Program-made: the position numbers and the translations under genes | Notes under the pieces: model-generated | What the model was told of the DNA's origin: nothing | Databases searched by the model: none | Seen by the model: only the letters and a program-made list of their open reading frames with translations | Part shown: piece after piece, positions 36,701 to 45,306 of the stretch | How positions within the stretch are numbered: the stretch's first letter is position 1 | Layout: every line of letters starts with the position of its first letter | From: Limnoraphis robusta CS-951 | GTDB taxonomy: Bacteria; Cyanobacteriota; Cyanobacteriia; Cyanobacteriales; Microcoleaceae | DNA length: 64,000 nucleotides | NCBI RefSeq assembly: GCF_000972705.2 | Contig: NZ_LATL02000101.1 | Span: 26,658 to 90,657, forward strand | Direction of reading: 5' to 3'

Positions 36701-38399
36701 TGTTTTTCTCCTTCATCATTTTTTTAGTAATCCCTAAAATTAGGCGTAATGTGTATTCTCTATATAAGCTGGAATCTAAAACAGCAGGTGGTTGATTGGC
36801 AATTTTGATAGCTGGCTTTTCATCCTCATTAGTAAAATGGTTGGCTTGAAATTTCTTCCGCCACGCTAATTGAATCCACTGATTTGAAGGGTTTAGCCAT
36901 TCTCGAATTTGTTCATCAAATGGCTCACCATTTTTCATTTTAATTTTGCTCAACTGTTCTTTACCTGCTTTGGTCATTTGACTAGATTCTCGATCTTTAC
37001 CTATAAAACTATTAAGAACATGGGGTTGATCATTTGGTAAACCTGCTTGCACTTGATTTAAAGCATTTTTAGTAATAATCATTAACCGTGAGAGTTGGTT
37101 GTTTTGAACCAAATTAAACTGCTTTTTATCAGGTGAATGTTCGCTGACTTGCTCGATTAATAACTCATCTAATTTTTCTCGTAATATTTTTTGTGCAATA
37201 TCTTGAGCAATTTGTTTTTCTTTATCGTTGAGGGGTTGTGTATTAATATTTTGTTTAATATCTTGTTGTTCAGCATTAATTTCACTCTCTTCTAGTAGCC
37301 AGTTTAAAACTACTCTACCAAAACCATCAACTCGTCTTTCTCCTATTCCTTTAGTCTCCAAATTGTTGACAGCTTGAGGCTCAAGTGAATTTTCAGGATA
37401 TTCAAAAACAAAAACACTACCTGCTGCGATCGCTTGAAATTGTGGTAATGGTAAACCCCATTTTCGATTAAATCCACCAACGATTGTACTACTTGCGTAG
37501 GTATCAATTAGCTTGAGTTCAGTTTTTAGAAGTCTTGAAATTAAATCAACAAATTCTTTGGGTTCTGTTGTGATTTGTCCACATTCATCTCGAATGATTG
37601 TATCGCTAAGGAGAGTAACCGTTAAATTATTTTGACGCTCACTTCTATCTTGCCAGTTAATTCCTATTTCATTCCAACTCTCTGTTGACTTAATTTCATT
37701 AATAGGAATAGTTGCATGACCATACCCTGCACTTTGAGAACCACCAAGCCAAACATTAATCTTGTCTCTATTTTTACTATTTGGTATTTCTTTTTCTGGT
37801 TTTAGTAAAGGTTTAATTATTTCGGCATCTTCGTCAGAATCACAAAAGATCACTGCTTCAAAAGTTTGACCAGAATCAATTGCTTCATAACGAAATACTT
37901 CTCCCATTGCTTCAGTTCCTCTGCCTTTTTTACGATCTCGTTGGTTATGAATATTAATCCATCGCTTAGTTTCATAAAGAGAAAGATTTGAATCTTCATC
38001 AATAGCATCAATCCAACAAAATGGCTTTTCTAATCGTTTGGGAGATGCGGGTCGATCTTCTATATCTGTTTGGCTAGAATCAAAAACAGTTTGTAAAGTT
38101 TCATCTCCTTTTTCTTTATATAAACATAAAGGTGTTGGCAAAGTTCTTTGTTGTTTCTCTGAATCGAATAGATAAGCATTTAGGTAACGAGTGCTGTCTT
38201 CAAAAAATAGCCTTCTAATTGTTCGATCTAAAATATCTAATTCTTGAACTTTTTTCTGACGACAATAGCGACCAATTAACATTCCTCGAATCATACTACC
38301 GGGAATATAGGGATAAGATACATCACTATTCGGATCACCTTGTAAGGAAGTCGCTAAAATAGGTTGTTCAGTATGTAATAAAAAACGAATAACTTGCAT
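36693..38399 (-). CDS. csx10: Csx10 (Cas5-like RAMP) with C-terminal helical domain
   Basis: From ATG at 38399 the product is 568 residues. The N-terminal RAMP (~1-380) has FLLHTEQPILATSLQGDP, YIPGSMIRGMLIGRY, and the Csx10 hallmark GGFNRKWGLPLPQFQAIAAG followed by VFVFEYPENS and GIGERRVDGFGRVV. The last ~180 residues are strongly helical (QIAQDIAQKILREKLDELL onwards) and may be the Cas11-like small subunit. Start and upstream stop share one base (taatg), so translation is coupled to cas7. Frame extends 6 codons upstream, but 38399 has aggaga ~8 bp before it. Confidence 0.85.
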   Translation of the reverse strand: MQVIRFLLHTEQPILATSLQGDPNSDVSYPYIPGSMIRGMLIGRYCRQKKVQELDILDRTIRRLFFEDSTRYLNAYLFDSEKQQRTLPTPLCLYKEKGDETLQTVFDSSQTDIEDRPASPKRLEKPFCWIDAIDEDSNLSLYETKRWINIHNQRDRKKGRGTEAMGEVFRYEAIDSGQTFEAVIFCDSDEDAEIIKPLLKPEKEIPNSKNRDKINVWLGGSQSAGYGHATIPINEIKSTESWNEIGINWQDRSERQNNLTVTLLSDTIIRDECGQITTEPKEFVDLISRLLKTELKLIDTYASSTIVGGFNRKWGLPLPQFQAIAAGSVFVFEYPENSLEPQAVNNLETKGIGERRVDGFGRVVLNWLLEESEINAEQQDIKQNINTQPLNDKEKQIAQDIAQKILREKLDELLIEQVSEHSPDKKQFNLVQNNQLSRLMIITKNALNQVQAGLPNDQPHVLNSFIGKDRESSQMTKAGKEQLSKIKMKNGEPFDEQIREWLNPSNQWIQLAWRKKFQANHFTNEDEKPAIKIANQPPAVLDSSLYREYTLRLILGITKKMMKEKNNA

Positions 38400-39061
38400 T
38401 AATTTTCTCCTAAACAATTAAGATATTCAGCACTAATATTTTCCTCTTGACGGTACAAACTACATTGCACATGACCCCGCCCTCGATTGCGATCGCTTCC
38501 AATACGTCTAAGGGCTAAAACTCCTGCACCTAATAGCCCTAACATTTCCTGTGTGGGATCGATATCAAAATATAAGGGGGCTTTGTAACCGGGTTGAGCG
38601 TCAGGGCGATCGCGGATGATCACACGCGCATTTCGCAAACTATGGGGATCGGGTGCGCCTGTTTCTGAATTAATTGCTGTTTGTTGACGAATTCCAGTTA
38701 GAGAATTGAGAATATCTACAGGAGTGGGAAAGCCATCTTCTTGTTGTTGTGCGATCGCATTTCTTAAACCTAAAGGAAGACAAGCATCACCAACGTGCAT
38801 CTGAGCCATTTTTTCTTGAGTGCTTCCCGCTTGTCCAAACAGTTGATATCTAACCTCAATCCATTTTTGTTGTTGGGATTCTGGTAAAAGCAAAATTAGA
38901 TTATCACACTCCTCACTCAGCAGTCCTTTGAGAGTTCGTCCTCGCAAATAAGGGAAACCATAGCGATCGTGTTCGATTTCAGCATCAATTAATCCTGCAA
39001 CACCATCTCCTCGCCCAAAAGTTATATCACTCAGTAATTTAATCTTGATTGAGTACATCAT
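38399..39061 (-). CDS. Cas7 (Csm3-like) single RAMP protein
   Basis: The 220-residue protein is one RAMP domain: IKLLSDITFGRGDGVAGLID (candidate catalytic Asp26 in this loop), FPYLRGRTLKGLLSEE, LNARVIIRD-like middle strand and a C-terminal glycine-rich loop IGSDRNRGRGHVQCSL. It would be a backbone subunit on the crRNA, with target-RNA cleavage if Asp26 is catalytic. It overlaps cas10 by 23 bp and csx10 by one base. ggagaag precedes the two adjacent ATGs at 39061 and 39058. In III-Dv this role and Csx10 are joined in one protein. Confidence 0.83.
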   Translation of the reverse strand: MMYSIKIKLLSDITFGRGDGVAGLIDAEIEHDRYGFPYLRGRTLKGLLSEECDNLILLLPESQQQKWIEVRYQLFGQAGSTQEKMAQMHVGDACLPLGLRNAIAQQQEDGFPTPVDILNSLTGIRQQTAINSETGAPDPHSLRNARVIIRDRPDAQPGYKAPLYFDIDPTQEMLGLLGAGVLALRRIGSDRNRGRGHVQCSLYRQEENISAEYLNCLGEN

Positions 39062-40673
39062 CTTCTCCTAATGGGATATGAAACTTCATGGTTTCAATGG
39101 CATCAAAGTAATAACACTTATCATTTAACCAACCTTGTTGTTTTAATCTTGAATCTGCTCTTGGAAACTCTGGTAATTTATCTCCACAAGCAATTAAAAA
39201 TTGCTCGGTTGCTTTATCTCCTTCTCTCAATACTTGACGTAAATTTATTACTTTATTTTGCTTATCTTTCCAAGCTTCCCCTTCCTTAAATTCTTGAATC
39301 ACTTTTGCCATATCTTCCCACATCAACCAGCTACCTGCATATTCATGCGATCGCATTGGACGTGCTGTTAATTTCCCACCCAGATACTCTCGCTCTCGAA
39401 CTTCACTAATTGTTCCTAGTACACCACTTGCAGCAATATGCCAATCTATAGCTGAAAACATTAGTTTTCTATCTGAATAATCTTCAGTTTCTTTTCGTAA
39501 AAACCTTTTAGCATTACCACATAAGGCTTCGCATAATTCATAAGCTCTAGCAAATGGATAATGAGTTTTGACAATTGCAATTCCTGCACAAGTTGTTACC
39601 ACCTTTCCTTTCTCATCCGGTAGATTTTTTGTATTCTCTTCAAATCCCTTTAAAAACTCAACTGCTAAGGAAATTCCAAGGCGACCATCACAAACAAAGA
39701 TAATATCATCCCCACCATAAACAATTGGACGAAATGGAAAATAGTTATCTTTGATACTTACAACTTTTCGTTCAATTGCATTTTTGAGAAATTTACCAAC
39801 TTCTTCTAAAGTTTGTTTTCCGGCTCTATCTACAGACCAAGACATATCTCGCATAGCCACAATATAGTTTTCATTTTTTTCTGAAATTGAAGAACATGGA
39901 TTACAAGAACTTTTTGCATATTCTTCAAACCGTTGACCCATTTTATTTCCATCAGCATGAACAATTGCTACATAACTACTTTCTCCTTCTGAACGTCCCA
40001 TATCATCAACATCACGAGCTACTTTATAAGTTCCTTTTAGAGACAGTAATTTTTCGAGTTCTTCATTGGCTGTTTCTGCGGCTTTAAGTTTTGCCACAAT
40101 TTCCCTAGAAGCCAAATATCCTTCTCCTTTTTGTATTCCGTATTTATCATCAGTATCTTCTACGGCAACTAAACCTGTTGAATTACAAGTTGCTGTTACC
40201 CCTAAACCTAATAACGGAACTGATGAAATAGGTTTTCTTTTTTTTGCGTCTAGCTTCTCCTTAATTAATTTATCATCAATAATTTTGCTTAGTAATTGAG
40301 TTTCCCAGCCAAAGTCTTGATGAGCAATAACAACATTGAGTCCTGGTGCATCTTCAAGTATTTTTCGGGTAAGATGTCTCGTAAATTCTTTTGCTTTTTC
40401 TTCATTTATAAATACAATAACTGTGTTTCCTCCTCCACCATAAACTAATTCAGCAACCAAACTAGAGTCTTTATGAATTTTCGGTTGTAATTCGTTTTGC
40501 TCTTTGTTAGGGATATGGACATGACCTATTTTTTTGAGACAATCCTCAACCCATTTAGTAGTTGCCAACTTAACTAAATGAGAAGCACCGATATTTTCTC
40601 TTAATCGGTTACTTCCAAAAATGTACTTCTGAATCCCCATTGTATCAATGACAGTTGCCGTATAATGACTCAT
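39039..40673 (-). CDS. cas10: Cas10 without HD domain, GGDD cyclase intact
   Basis: From ATG at 40673 the protein is 544 residues. It begins directly with a palm-like segment (IDTMGIQKYIFGSNRLRENI, the Cas10/Cmr2 start) with no HD nuclease motif before it. VYGGGGNTVIVF (~78-88) and VAIVHADGNKMGQRF (~235) are typical of the two palm regions; the cyclase motif YGGDDIIFV is at 319-327. It should make cyclic oligoadenylates but not cut DNA through HD. Start and upstream stop share one base (taatg). Confidence 0.92.
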   Translation of the reverse strand: MSHYTATVIDTMGIQKYIFGSNRLRENIGASHLVKLATTKWVEDCLKKIGHVHIPNKEQNELQPKIHKDSSLVAELVYGGGGNTVIVFINEEKAKEFTRHLTRKILEDAPGLNVVIAHQDFGWETQLLSKIIDDKLIKEKLDAKKRKPISSVPLLGLGVTATCNSTGLVAVEDTDDKYGIQKGEGYLASREIVAKLKAAETANEELEKLLSLKGTYKVARDVDDMGRSEGESSYVAIVHADGNKMGQRFEEYAKSSCNPCSSISEKNENYIVAMRDMSWSVDRAGKQTLEEVGKFLKNAIERKVVSIKDNYFPFRPIVYGGDDIIFVCDGRLGISLAVEFLKGFEENTKNLPDEKGKVVTTCAGIAIVKTHYPFARAYELCEALCGNAKRFLRKETEDYSDRKLMFSAIDWHIAASGVLGTISEVREREYLGGKLTARPMRSHEYAGSWLMWEDMAKVIQEFKEGEAWKDKQNKVINLRQVLREGDKATEQFLIACGDKLPEFPRADSRLKQQGWLNDKCYYFDAIETMKFHIPLGEDDVLNQD

Positions 40674-42010
40674 TATTTTTCTACCTCTTTGATCCAAGAT
40701 TGAAGTTTTTGTCCGAGTTCAGGCAAATCTTGACTCCCAAATACTTGAACTTTTTCATCTTTAATTTGAGCTAAAAAATCATTGCGAATTTTTGAGGGAT
40801 TATTGGAGCAACAAACTAATGCAACTCGTGCTTCATCTCCTCCCATCTGCTTCGCCCTCCGGTAAGCTTCAAATAGCTTTAACTTACAGAGTCCTGGAGT
40901 ATCATCTGTCGTACAAGAAACTGCAAACAGTTGATAACCTCGTAAGAAAGCCACATCAAACTCAAATTCAGCAACATTAGCTTTTGGTGGAAAATTAAAT
41001 GACATTCCAAATTCATCAATTATATTTTCGTCTTCTTGCTTAATTTTTTCGATTGTTTGTAAAACAAAATCTTCTAACCATATTCCATCAAGCCATTTAC
41101 AGATTTCTTCTGGGTATTTTGCATTGTCACTAGGCTTAGGTATTGTTTGTTGATCTATTAACTTGTTAATAGATAATTTGTTGATATCTTCCGTTATACC
41201 GTAATTAATTAAGATATTTTTGATTTCTTCTGGTAGTTCTTGAATATCCGACAACATAGATTTTAGTTCATTCTTCTTTTTCCAATTGCTCAAGTGAACT
41301 ATCTTTACTTCTTTATCAGTACCATCGTTTATGGTAGCTATTTCAGTCTTATCTTTTCCATGAACTTGTAAGACTTTGCGGCACCAATATTTCCATGCTT
41401 TTAAATTTTCTGTCTTGATTAAAACGCTTACAAGCTCAGGATACACAACTTCAGTTTTTGGGTCTTTACTTAAAGATAATCCGTGTAGCTGAAAAAGCTC
41501 TACAAGAGAAATGCTGGCTTTATCTTTGACAGAGATAGGAGCAATAGGATTATCGAACATCATTTGCATAGTCCGAGAATCTAAATAGCTAAAAACAACA
41601 GCCTCTAAGCCTTTTAGCTCTAAAAAAGCCTGATAAGAATGAACAGCCATTGCTTTAGTTCCACCTGTATAATTCAATCCGAACCGCAATTTTGGGTATT
41701 TCTGTTTGCTTTCCTCTTCTCTAATTTCTGCGATTTTCTCGTGAATACGCTGCCGAATTTCATGGGCATTAGATTCATAATTTTCTAAAGCCACAGTTAA
41801 TTTTTGTCTTTGTTTTTCAGGAACTTCTAACACTTCCTGTAAGCGTTCTACAGCTTTTTGAGTATGTGTAGTGTAAACTAGATAAGGCTTACCATGTTCT
41901 CTAAGCAAGGTTTTTGCTGCCACATAATTCGGCAAGGGGTTCTCCCCAATCAACAAAAACAGATGATCGACTTGATGGTATTCCCAATCTAACGGATTTG
42001 TACTGGTCAT
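40673..42010 (-). CDS. Card1/Can2-like CARF effector with nuclease-like domain
   Basis: From ATG at 42010 (ggag 10 bp upstream) the protein is 445 residues. The N-terminal CARF domain has LFLLIGENPLPNYVAAKTLL and the ligand-loop motif NYTGGTKAMA (115-119), the pattern of DUF1887-type cyclic-oligoadenylate sensors. The C-terminal ~130 residues have the PD-(D/E)XK layout: LEDFVLQTI, FEFDVAFLRGYQLFAVSC (Asp352), then CTTDD. The usual E-x-K is here Ser365-Cys-Thr367, but lysines and an acid follow in LCKLKLFEAYRRAKQMGG. It heads the operon, so it is made with Cas10. Activity as RNase or DNase on cA4 is expected from relatives. Confidence 0.8.
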   Translation of the reverse strand: MTSTNPLDWEYHQVDHLFLLIGENPLPNYVAAKTLLREHGKPYLVYTTHTQKAVERLQEVLEVPEKQRQKLTVALENYESNAHEIRQRIHEKIAEIREEESKQKYPKLRFGLNYTGGTKAMAVHSYQAFLELKGLEAVVFSYLDSRTMQMMFDNPIAPISVKDKASISLVELFQLHGLSLSKDPKTEVVYPELVSVLIKTENLKAWKYWCRKVLQVHGKDKTEIATINDGTDKEVKIVHLSNWKKKNELKSMLSDIQELPEEIKNILINYGITEDINKLSINKLIDQQTIPKPSDNAKYPEEICKWLDGIWLEDFVLQTIEKIKQEDENIIDEFGMSFNFPPKANVAEFEFDVAFLRGYQLFAVSCTTDDTPGLCKLKLFEAYRRAKQMGGDEARVALVCCSNNPSKIRNDFLAQIKDEKVQVFGSQDLPELGQKLQSWIKEVEK

Positions 42011-42276
42011 AGATGACTCCAAAGTTTAAGTTAACAGGTTAATACAATTCAGACTGGCTCAAATCCAAGGTTTTTCCCTACAGTCTGAACTTCCGAAAAG
42101 CCTAACTCTAGTAATCTTATTGCAGACAAGCTGATTTTAACGGGCTTAGTTCACAAAATTTTACTCGATAAAATGGCTTGAATAAATCAATTTTTCTTGA
42201 ATTGTTCTTAATCTTATTTACAGATGTTATCAACTCCTCTTTGAATGAACTTAATCTGCTGAATGGCAGCATATCC

Positions 42277-42293
42277 CCCTGATATATCAAGGG
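42277..42293. promoter_or_regulatory. Palindrome in the leader of the type III operon
   Basis: The 460-bp gap between the operon start and queC is non-coding and contains tgatatatca (42280-42289), a perfect palindrome flanked by ccc and aggg. A related ccc...ggg symmetry and the direct repeat gggtttga (two copies, ~42291 and ~42314) follow. A second inverted repeat, cagactg...cagtctg, lies near 42050-42093. These could be operator sites, but no regulator is encoded nearby. No CRISPR repeats occur here. Confidence 0.35.
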
Positions 42294-42470
42294 TTTGATA
42301 ACGCTCTAGGGGTTTGAGTTTTGTCTGTATTTTGATTTTATCATGCTGTGGAAGAGGCTATTTCTAGGATGATTTAAGATGGATATAAAGTTGAATAATA
42401 ACAAAAAAATTGTGCGAAAAACTAACTTAATGTCAGTCACTAGCACAACTATAAACGGTTGAAATTGTGT

Positions 42471-43160
42471 TTAATTTACAATGCCTTCAATATAAGGAAT
42501 CGGATCAGTTAATCCCAGTTCTTGAAACGCAGCTAATCGCAGTTTACAGGAGTCACAAACACCACAGGCTTTTTCTTCTCCGGCGTAGCATGACCATGTT
42601 TTTTCCCAAGGAACTCCTAATTGATTTCCCAGTTGAATAATTTCTGTTTTTTTGAGGTGAATGAGAGGAGAATATATCAGAATCGGGTTTCCTTCTCTGC
42701 CTTGTTTAGTTCCCAGGCGAAACACATCTTGCATGGCGTCGATGTAGTCGGGGCGACAATCTGGATAACCGGAATAATCTAAGGCATTCACGCCTATATA
42801 TACGCGACTGGCGTTAACGGTTTCGGCGTAGCCTAATGCAAAGCTTAAAAAGATGGTATTTCGGGCGGGAACGTAGGTGATGGGGATGGTTTCACTCATT
42901 TGATCGAGGGAGCGATCGCGAGGTAAATCGATTTTGCGATCGGTTAATGCTGATCCGCCCCATAAAGTCAAGTCAAATTTTACAACTTGATGTTCGACGA
43001 TGCCTGCACTTTCTGCGATTTGTTGAGCGGAGGTGAGTTCGCGTTGATGGCGTTGTTGATAATCGAAGGAAATGGCGTAACATTCATAGCCATCGGCTTT
43101 GGCTTGATAGAGAACGGTTGAGGAATCTAATCCACCCGATAGTAATATAACGGCTTTCAC
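42471..43160 (-). CDS. queC: 7-cyano-7-deazaguanine synthase
   Basis: The 229-residue enzyme makes preQ0 from carboxydeazaguanine in the queuosine pathway. It has the PP-loop SGGLDSSTVLYQAKADG, YVPARNTIFLSFALG, GVNALDYSGYPDC and the zinc cysteines near the end (CYAGEEKACGVCDSCKLR). Length and order are family-typical. It is transcribed toward the cas operon but 460 bp separate them; no link is implied. Confidence 0.96.
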   Translation of the reverse strand: MKAVILLSGGLDSSTVLYQAKADGYECYAISFDYQQRHQRELTSAQQIAESAGIVEHQVVKFDLTLWGGSALTDRKIDLPRDRSLDQMSETIPITYVPARNTIFLSFALGYAETVNASRVYIGVNALDYSGYPDCRPDYIDAMQDVFRLGTKQGREGNPILIYSPLIHLKKTEIIQLGNQLGVPWEKTWSCYAGEEKACGVCDSCKLRLAAFQELGLTDPIPYIEGIVN

Positions 43161-43367
43161 GGTTTTGGGTTTTTACTGCTATTGTCACTTTTCTGCCCGT
43201 GATTTTAACAAAAATTAATCTAATTGACGGAAAATGAGGCTATTAAATTTTAACGAATCTTCTTTACAGGTTGCGGTACAAATCGAAAGATTACTTCATG
43301 TTTTTTGGTGGAAATGTTCGTTAAAATACTAAGTTAAGACACAAAAGCAGTGTTGAGGTATTATCTC

Positions 43368-43889
43368 ATGACAACATTTTCTAAAGTCGATTACAATCCT
43401 TCTCGTTGGTTAACGGTTATTTTGGTGACACTGGCTCTGTGGCTGGGCGGTAGCTTGGTTTTGGATTTTGTCATTATGCCCAGTATGTATATGACGGGTA
43501 TGATGAATCAATCTGAGTTTGTATCTGCGGGTTCAATGATTTTTTCTACTTTTAATCGAGTGGAAGTTGTTTGTGCCGCAGTGGGATTAACGGGCTTGAT
43601 GGCGTTGGGAATTACGTTACCGGAAGGTTTTAGTAATCGTATTCGCACGCTGAGTCTTTTAACTGTTGCTTTATTGGCGATCGCTCTAACTTATACCTAC
43701 GGTTTAACGCCTCAAATGACTGCGTTAGGACTGAATCTAAATCTGTTTAATCCGATTGTCGAAGTTCCCACCGGAATGAATCAACTTCACTTCAGTTATT
43801 TTGGTTTAGAACTCATTAAACTAACGGTTGTTGGTCTAGTTTTAGGCTGGTGTATTCGTGCAACTCGTAGCGAAGTTGTAAATTCTTAA
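43368..43889 (+). CDS. Four-helix membrane protein, DUF4149-like
   Basis: From ATG at 43368 the product is 173 residues. Four hydrophobic stretches are visible: VILVTLALWLGGSLVLDFVI, VEVVCAAVGLTGLMALGI, SLLTVALLAIALTYTYGL and LIKLTVVGLVLGWCI. WLGGSLVLDFVIMPSMY with a conserved helix and FNRVE is reminiscent of DUF4149/TMEM205-like proteins, a match by eye. Function unknown. A hairpin terminator follows. Confidence 0.75.
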   Translation: MTTFSKVDYNPSRWLTVILVTLALWLGGSLVLDFVIMPSMYMTGMMNQSEFVSAGSMIFSTFNRVEVVCAAVGLTGLMALGITLPEGFSNRIRTLSLLTVALLAIALTYTYGLTPQMTALGLNLNLFNPIVEVPTGMNQLHFSYFGLELIKLTVVGLVLGWCIRATRSEVVNS

Positions 43890-43949
43890 TTGAGTTTTCG
43901 GTTTTTACCAATAATCATGTTAACTCATTTAAAATATTTTCTATAAAAG

Positions 43950-43983
43950 AGGGGGAAAGATGAAAAAGTCTTCCCCTTTTTTT
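43950..43983 (+). terminator. Rho-independent terminator
   Basis: gggggaaaga pairs with tcttcccc (one bulge) around gaaaaag, followed by a run of T. It lies 60 bp after the membrane-protein stop. Confidence 0.65.
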
Positions 43984-44069
43984 ACGGATGATTAAGAGTC
44001 AATTCACCACCAAGATACAAAGTCACGAAGATGCTATCTTTGTGTCTTGTGTGTCTCGCGTGGTTTTTC

Positions 44070-44357
44070 TCATTCTTCATTTTCTTCAGAATTCGGCCAT
44101 AATAACCGCACACCCATAACCGCAAATCCGACCGCCGCAGAAATTTTAATCCAGCGAGTCGGTAATACTTCTGCTACACCTTGTCCGATTAAGACTCCAA
44201 TTAAACTCGCTAATACCAAAGCTAACGCTGTCCCAAAAAAAATAGCCCGAGGTGACTTACTGGTACCACTCAAAGCAATGGCGGCGACTTGACTTTTATC
44301 TCCTAACTCGGAGAGAAAGACCGCGATAAAACTCAATCCCAACAGTTGTAAATCCAT
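44070..44357 (-). CDS. Half-size GDT1/UPF0016 cation exporter subunit
   Basis: The 95-residue protein is one half of a UPF0016/GDT1 transporter: LSFIAVFLSELGDKSQVAAI carries the hallmark E-x-G-D-K-[TS], with three hydrophobic helices in all. Its partner, with EIGDKT, is the next gene upstream (19 bp gap). The family exports Mn2+ or Ca2+ in exchange for protons; full-length members have both halves in one chain. The two small proteins probably form a heterodimer in the thylakoid or plasma membrane. Confidence 0.88.
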   Translation of the reverse strand: MDLQLLGLSFIAVFLSELGDKSQVAAIALSGTSKSPRAIFFGTALALVLASLIGVLIGQGVAEVLPTRWIKISAAVGFAVMGVRLLWPNSEENEE

Positions 44358-44375
44358 CTTGAATATTTTCTCACT

Positions 44376-44846
44376 TTAATGACTGAAAACTTCCCAAAAA
44401 AGTAAACCTGAAATCACTAACAAACTAATTCCGGCGGCACGTTCGAGGGTTTTGGGTTGAATACGACTGGCTAACCATCGCCCGACTAAAACCCCGAGTA
44501 AACTGGTGAGAACCAGGGCGCTTCCTGCACCTGCAAACACAACCCAAGGTTTATGAGATTCTGCTGTCATTAATAGGGTTGTCAATTGGGTTTTGTCGCC
44601 AATTTCTGCTAAAAAAATTGTCACAAAGGTAGACGCAAAAATCGCCCAAGCATTTTTAGGTTGGCGGGGTTGCATCGGTTTTGAACCCTGAGACTTCTGG
44701 GTTGGCGGTGTCGCTTCTGTTGTTTCGTTGGCTGGACGTTCGCTAGAACTCTCGTTGGGAAAGTCTGAGGGTTGGTTAGAGGATTGGAGTAACTCAGAAG
44801 ATGGTGTCACAGTGAATTTATCAAAAAAATAGTGAGTCCGACTCAT
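44376..44846 (-). CDS. Half-size GDT1/UPF0016 cation exporter subunit, N-terminal extension
   Basis: The 156-residue protein has a ~65-residue hydrophilic, Ser/Pro-rich extension and then the transporter half with IFASTFVTIFLAEIGDKTQL (E-x-G-D-K-T) and two further helices. It is encoded directly before the other half, so both should be co-translated from one mRNA. The extension is not part of the conserved fold. ATG at 44846 is used; a later internal Met before QPRQPKNAW would remove most of the extension. Confidence 0.88.
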   Translation of the reverse strand: MSRTHYFFDKFTVTPSSELLQSSNQPSDFPNESSSERPANETTEATPPTQKSQGSKPMQPRQPKNAWAIFASTFVTIFLAEIGDKTQLTTLLMTAESHKPWVVFAGAGSALVLTSLLGVLVGRWLASRIQPKTLERAAGISLLVISGLLFWEVFSH

Positions 44847-44894
44847 TTAATCATAATCTTTTCATATTTACCGAAGATCTGCAAGTTTATGGGT

Positions 44895-45272
44895 TCAAGG
44901 GGTAACATTCTCCGGTTCCTCACAAAAGTCAACTTCGTGATTAAACTGCGTCATTTCGGGGGAGTCAGCCCCATAAACGCCTTCGATTTGCTGCTGACAA
45001 CAATCAATCGCAAAATCGTTCAACTCCTCGGGTTCTATGCCGAACATCTCCTCAAATATATCCGATTGAACCCGACAAAAACGAGGGCGGTTGGGGTAGA
45101 TTCTACATTCTCGGGTTTCCTGGTTGTAGTGAATACACCATCCATCTTCGCCGACTAAACTCAGATACAGTTCTATCTGTTGGGGATCAAGATATTCATC
45201 TAATTCTGGACGTTCTGAGGGTTCAAGATAGCAGCAAGCCCCACAGTTTTTAACACATTGCCAAGTTGCCAT
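44895..45272 (-). CDS. YkgJ-family cysteine cluster protein
   Basis: The 125-residue protein has an N-terminal CVKNCGACCYL cluster and further cysteines in CIHYNQETRECRIYPNRPRF, CRVQ and IDCCQQ, the YkgJ/UPF0153 pattern thought to bind zinc or an iron-sulfur centre. Function is unknown. It lies between the GDT1 pair and ycf66, with ~30-50 bp gaps, all on the minus strand. Confidence 0.9.
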   Translation of the reverse strand: MATWQCVKNCGACCYLEPSERPELDEYLDPQQIELYLSLVGEDGWCIHYNQETRECRIYPNRPRFCRVQSDIFEEMFGIEPEELNDFAIDCCQQQIEGVYGADSPEMTQFNHEVDFCEEPENVTP

Positions 45273-45306
45273 AAGGATTGAGAAAAATTCAGAATTTTTT
45301 CAAGGT

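Noticed and set aside
42011..42470. Hidden CRISPR array between queC and the operon
   Set aside because: Reading the 460 bp shows short inverted and direct repeats only, with no repeat-spacer periodicity.
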